Assembly (NCBI GenBank): GCA_005776585.1
Contig: SXOX01000088.1
Span: 62,001 to 126,000 of the forward strand
Direction: 5' to 3'
From: Pseudomonadota bacterium
GTDB lineage: Bacteria > Myxococcota_A > UBA9042 > GCA-2863065
Length of the DNA stretch: 64,000 bases
The notes under the pieces are model-generated. The model did not search any database. It saw only the letters and a list, made by a program, of their open reading frames with translations, and was not told the origin of the DNA. Positions within the stretch are counted from its first letter, which is position 1, and every line of letters begins with the position of its first letter. Position numbers and translations under genes: made by a program. Positions 60,934 to 64,000 of this stretch are shown here, piece by piece.

Positions 60934-62472
60934 TCAGGGGGCGAGCGGGAGCTCCACGCAGAAACGCGTTCCGCCCGTGGGGACGCGCTCTGCAGTGATG
61001 CGCCCGCCGTGGTCGCGCACGATGCCGCGCACGACGGCAAGGCCGAGGCCGGTGCCCTCACCACGCGCCTTGGTCGTGAAGAACGGCTCGAATATCATCT
61101 CGAGGTGCTCCTCAGTGATGCCCGTGCCATCGTCGGTGACGGTCAGGCGCAGCGTCTGGCCACGCCCGACGACCTCGGCGTCGAGGACGATCGTCTTGGA
61201 CTCGGCGTCCACCGCGTTGAGGACCAGGTTGAGGATGACCTGCTGGAGCTGGTGGAAGCTCGCGACGATCGTGCTGCCGAGGGCTGGGACGCGGTTCTCG
61301 ATGGTGACCATGCGCTGCATGGCGCGCGTCTGGAGCAGTGGCAACGTGTCGGCGAGCACCGCCGAGAGCCGAATCGGCGCACGCCCATCGCCGCTGTCGG
61401 TGCGCGAGTAGTCGAGCAACTGGCGGACCAGGATCGCGATGCGGTCGATCTGTCGGACGATGATGCGCAGGCCATCGGCCAAGGCGGAGTTCGTGTCGAC
61501 CTTGCCGAGCAGCGTCTCCGCGCGACCGCTGATGATGTTGAGGGGCGTCCCAATCTCATGCGCCACGCCCGCGGCGAGGCGGCCGACAGCCGAGTGCTTC
61601 TCGGCCTCGACGAGCGTCTGCTGCTGCGTCCGCAGGCGATCGTAGGCGGCATGGAGCTGCTCGTGGTAGATGGCGCGCTGAAACGCGCTCGAGATCTGGC
61701 GGCACATGAGCTCCACGAGCTCCACGTCCGACGGCGGCGGCGACATCATGACGACCACGACGCTGTCGCTCGGTGTCCCCGATGACGCGGTGGACCAGAC
61801 TCCACGCACGCATTGGGGCCCGTCGGCCTGCACGGTGGCGGCGAGCCCCGCGAGCCAGGTCGGGTCGGCGAGCTGAGCAGCGAGCTCTGCCGGAGGCTGA
61901 CCGACGACCCAGGTCCTCGGCGGCGTCTCAGCGGCGGTCTTGGCGACGACCGCGGTCAAGGTCGCGCCCGTGGCGAGCCGAATCGTTTCGGCACCAACGC
62001 ACGCGACGGTGCCGGGATCACCGACGCCCACGAGCTGGCCCAGCAGGTCGTAGACGAGCTGCACGCGCCGTGATTGGCGCTGGGCCTCGTCTTGGAGGGA
62101 GCGGCGCTCGAGGATCTCCTCGAAGACTTGAATGACCACGCGCGGGTGGCACGGCTTCTGGAGGTAGCGGAAGGCGCCGACGGCGACGGCGTCGATGGCG
62201 GTCTCGAGTGACGCGTTGGCCGTAATGAGAACGATGTCCAGTTCTGGACGAGCCTCGCGCAGCTCGCGCGCAAGCCTGAGGCCACTCCCGTCGGGGAGCA
62301 TGATGTCGATGAGCGCGACCGCGTAGTCTTCAGTCGGCGCGGCACGGCGGCGCGCGTCGGCGATGCTGGAGGCAGCCGTTACAGCGAAGCCGTGCTCTTC
62401 GAGGATATCGACTAACGTCTGCTGAATGTTGACGTCGTCTTCGACAAGCAGGATCTGGTGCTCGACCGTCAC
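60934..62472 (-). CDS. Response-regulator/histidine-kinase hybrid (receiver at N-terminus)
   Basis: This 512-residue protein starts with a receiver domain (ILLVEDDVNIQQTLVDILEEHG; phospho-acceptor D in ALIDIMLPDGSG; KP in YLQKPCHP; residues 1-125). A GAF-like sensory segment follows (about 150-270), then the kinase core: HisKA with AVGRLAAGVAHEIGTPLNIISG (about 300) and HATPase with NLVLNAVDA, DDGTGI and GTGLGLAVVRGIV. There are no membrane segments, so it is a cytoplasmic kinase. It may phosphorylate itself and pass the signal through the sigma-54 regulator. GTG at 62472 lies 19 bp after that regulator's stop, in one operon. Confidence 0.85.
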   Translation of the reverse strand: MTVEHQILLVEDDVNIQQTLVDILEEHGFAVTAASSIADARRRAAPTEDYAVALIDIMLPDGSGLRLARELREARPELDIVLITANASLETAIDAVAVGAFRYLQKPCHPRVVIQVFEEILERRSLQDEAQRQSRRVQLVYDLLGQLVGVGDPGTVACVGAETIRLATGATLTAVVAKTAAETPPRTWVVGQPPAELAAQLADPTWLAGLAATVQADGPQCVRGVWSTASSGTPSDSVVVVMMSPPPSDVELVELMCRQISSAFQRAIYHEQLHAAYDRLRTQQQTLVEAEKHSAVGRLAAGVAHEIGTPLNIISGRAETLLGKVDTNSALADGLRIIVRQIDRIAILVRQLLDYSRTDSGDGRAPIRLSAVLADTLPLLQTRAMQRMVTIENRVPALGSTIVASFHQLQQVILNLVLNAVDAESKTIVLDAEVVGRGQTLRLTVTDDGTGITEEHLEMIFEPFFTTKARGEGTGLGLAVVRGIVRDHGGRITAERVPTGGTRFCVELPLAP

Positions 62473-62491
62473 TCGGCGGAGGGTCGCCGAA

Positions 62492-63937
62492 TCAGCGTTC
62501 CGCGTCAATCGCTCGATCGAGATCGTGGCGCGTTCGCCATCGGTAAAGCGTCCGCCGGTCGATCCCGAGGATGCGGGCCGCGTCTTCCTTGTTGCCCTTG
62601 GTGTGCCGCAGGACCTGTACAATGTATCGTCTCTCCAGCTCCTCCAGCGACGGAAGGTCATCCGGCTCAGGCGTCGGGCTCGCGGGCTCCGCCGGCCGCG
62701 CCGCCGCAGGGCGGAGCTCCTCCAGCAGATCGTCGGACTCGATCGTGTCCCCTTGCGTGAGGATGTGGGCGCGCTCGATGACGTTCTCGAGCTCGCGGAC
62801 GTTGCCCTCCCAGGGGTAACGCATGAGCTGCCGCATCGCGTCGGAGCTGACCTGCTTCTCGGGGCAGCTGAGCTCATGCGAGACGCGGTGAAGGAAGTGC
62901 CGCACGAGCAGCGGGATGTCCTCCGGTCGCTCGCGTAGGGCAGGCAGGCGGACCGGGATCACGCTGAGTCGGTAGAAGAGGTCCTCTCGAAATCGCCCTT
63001 CGCGAACCTCGCGACGCAGGTCGCGATTGGTCGCCGCGACGATGCGTGTCTGAACGGGGATCTCCTTGTTGCCGCCCACGGGTCGGACGGTCTTCTCCTG
63101 GAGCGCGCGCAACAGCTTGGCCTGGAGTGCGGGCCCCATGTCGCCGATCTCGTCGAGAAAGCGTGTGCCTCGCGGGGCCTCGACGAACAGGCCGTTCTTG
63201 TTGGCGTGCGCGCCGGTGAACGCACCCCGCACGTGCCCGAATAGCTCGCTCTCGAGTAACCCCTCCGGCAGCGCAGAACAGTTGACCGCGACGAACGGCT
63301 GGTCGCGCCGCGCGCTGTTGTAGTGAATCGCCTTGGCGACGAGCTCCTTGCCGGTACCGCTCTCACCGAGGATAAGGATGCTCGAGTTGGTGGCGGCGAC
63401 GCGCTCGATGAGCCCGAACACCTGCTGCATGAGGTGGCTCTTGCCGATGATCTCGCCGAAGCGATACCTGCGCTCGACCTCGCGCCGTAGCCGCACGTTC
63501 TCGGCCTCCACCCGCTGATGTTGCAACGCGCGCTCGACGACGAGCAGCACCTCCTTCATGCGGAAGGGCTTGGTGATGAAGTGGAAGGCCCCCTTGCGTG
63601 TGGCCTCGACGGCGACGTCGATGGACCCAAACGCCGTGATCAAGATGACGGGCACGCTCGGGTGAAGCGTCTTCATGCGCTCGAGCAGGGTCATGCCGTC
63701 GAGGCCCTGCATCTTGAGGTCGGTTATGACGAGCGCCGGCGGCTCGTCGGTCATCGTGCGCAGCGCCAGCTCGGCGTCGGTGAAGACCTCCGGGTCGTAC
63801 CCCGCGTCTTGGAGCACGTCGCCCAGCAATGAGGCCATTTCTTGCTCGTCGTCGACGACGACGATGCGATCGGACGGCGACCCATGGGGCGTTTCGCCCC
63901 GCTGCGGATCCCGTGATGGGGTATTTGTTCTCGTCAC
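62492..63937 (-). CDS. NtrC-family sigma-54 response regulator
   Basis: This 481-residue protein has a receiver domain (IVVVDDEQEMASLLGDVL, D in LVITDLKMQGLDG, KPF; residues 23-140). The AAA+ domain has Walker A GESGTGKE, RGAFTGAHA, FLDEIGDMG and FREDLFYRLSVIPVRLPALRERPEDI. A Fis-type DNA-binding helix-turn-helix closes it (NKEDAARILGIDRRTLYRWR). It activates sigma-54 promoters after phosphorylation. Two strong sigma-54 promoters lie in this region, ahead of usp-hemN and the cytochromes, so those are its best targets (inference). The GTG at 63937 overlaps the end of an upstream kinase gene (GTGA), and the hybrid kinase gene follows. Confidence 0.93.
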   Translation of the reverse strand: MTRTNTPSRDPQRGETPHGSPSDRIVVVDDEQEMASLLGDVLQDAGYDPEVFTDAELALRTMTDEPPALVITDLKMQGLDGMTLLERMKTLHPSVPVILITAFGSIDVAVEATRKGAFHFITKPFRMKEVLLVVERALQHQRVEAENVRLRREVERRYRFGEIIGKSHLMQQVFGLIERVAATNSSILILGESGTGKELVAKAIHYNSARRDQPFVAVNCSALPEGLLESELFGHVRGAFTGAHANKNGLFVEAPRGTRFLDEIGDMGPALQAKLLRALQEKTVRPVGGNKEIPVQTRIVAATNRDLRREVREGRFREDLFYRLSVIPVRLPALRERPEDIPLLVRHFLHRVSHELSCPEKQVSSDAMRQLMRYPWEGNVRELENVIERAHILTQGDTIESDDLLEELRPAAARPAEPASPTPEPDDLPSLEELERRYIVQVLRHTKGNKEDAARILGIDRRTLYRWRTRHDLDRAIDAER

Positions 63938-64000
63938 GTTGGCAGCTCCAGAACGAAGGTGGCGCCCGTGCCTTCCCGTGGCGCGAGAAAGAGCCGGCCC
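63934..64000 (-). CDS. Histidine kinase (C-terminal end only, cut by window edge)
   Basis: The last 21 codons read GRLFLAPREGTGATFVLELPT and stop. The G-T-G-A-T-F-V-L-E-L-P ending is typical of the HATPase domain of sensor kinases. The stop overlaps the start of the sigma-54 response regulator (GTGA), so this is the likely cognate kinase. The sensing domain lies beyond the right edge. Confidence 0.75.
   Translation of the reverse strand, partial: GRLFLAPREGTGATFVLELPT

Noticed and set aside
63886-63900. Palindrome GGGGCGTTTCGCCCC resembling the enhancer elements
   Set aside because: It lies inside the coding start of the sigma-54 regulator and has a GC centre rather than the AT-rich core of the other three. 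No sigma-54 promoter is near. Probably coincidental in GC-rich coding DNA, though autoregulation is not excluded.

Overview
The window is GC-rich (roughly two thirds G+C by eye), densely coded chromosomal DNA from a Gram-negative bacterium. Flagellar genes, many sigma-54 activators, multihaem cytochromes, lipoproteins and cysteine-rich MopE-like proteins together suggest a Myxococcota/Deltaproteobacteria-type organism; this is inference, because no rRNA or other taxonomic marker is present. I found no tRNA, rRNA, CRISPR array, insertion sequence or prophage.

Left part (1-11.2 kb): the start of flgB, an activator lacking the GAFTGA loop and a secreted TPR-type protein form a leftward flagellar operon behind a near-consensus sigma-54 promoter (3217-3232). 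A second, complete sigma-54 activator and an FHA protein lie divergently. They are followed by a 1942-residue cysteine-rich, glycine-rich exported protein.

Middle (11.2-51.2 kb): mostly housekeeping and metabolism. It holds TsaE, a spermidine-synthase-like membrane protein, a solute-binding protein, beta-propeller proteins, an orphan GspF with a zinc ribbon, an AT-hook protein, a type II (archaeal-type) GAPDH-like protein, cysteine desulfurases, PurE/PurK, a RibBA whose RibB half looks dead, SSB, aspartokinase, PepA, a dicarboxylate-type symporter, a radical SAM protein, a GMC oxidoreductase with a small partner, and a usp-hemN operon. A cassette at 26.7-29.4 kb joins a 49-codon leader ORF, two D-Ala-D-Ala-ligase-like ATP-grasp enzymes and a GNAT, each overlapping the next.

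Right part (51.2-64 kb): a VapBC-type toxin-antitoxin pair, then a probable extracellular electron transfer locus. Leftward run a 20-haem lipoprotein, a beta-barrel porin and a 13-haem cytochrome (a trans-outer-membrane conduit). Rightward run a NapC/NrfH-type tetrahaem quinol dehydrogenase, a small membrane protein, a decahaem OmcA/MtrC-like cytochrome on a 32-triplet collagen-like stalk, and a dihaem cytochrome. An NtrC-type two-component set (a histidine kinase off the right edge, a sigma-54 response regulator, and a receiver-kinase hybrid) faces this locus.

The most coherent signal is regulatory. Near-perfect sigma-54 promoters precede both the tetrahaem operon (56420-56435) and usp-hemN (48721-48736). 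Matching 15-bp palindromes of the form GGGGCAA-N-CCC lie 50-95 bp upstream of both. I infer one sigma-54 regulon for anaerobic or electrode-like respiration and anaerobic haem synthesis, probably run by the adjacent two-component system. A second recurring pattern is a -10 hexamer placed 6-9 nt before the start codon at about ten genes, which implies frequent leaderless mRNAs.
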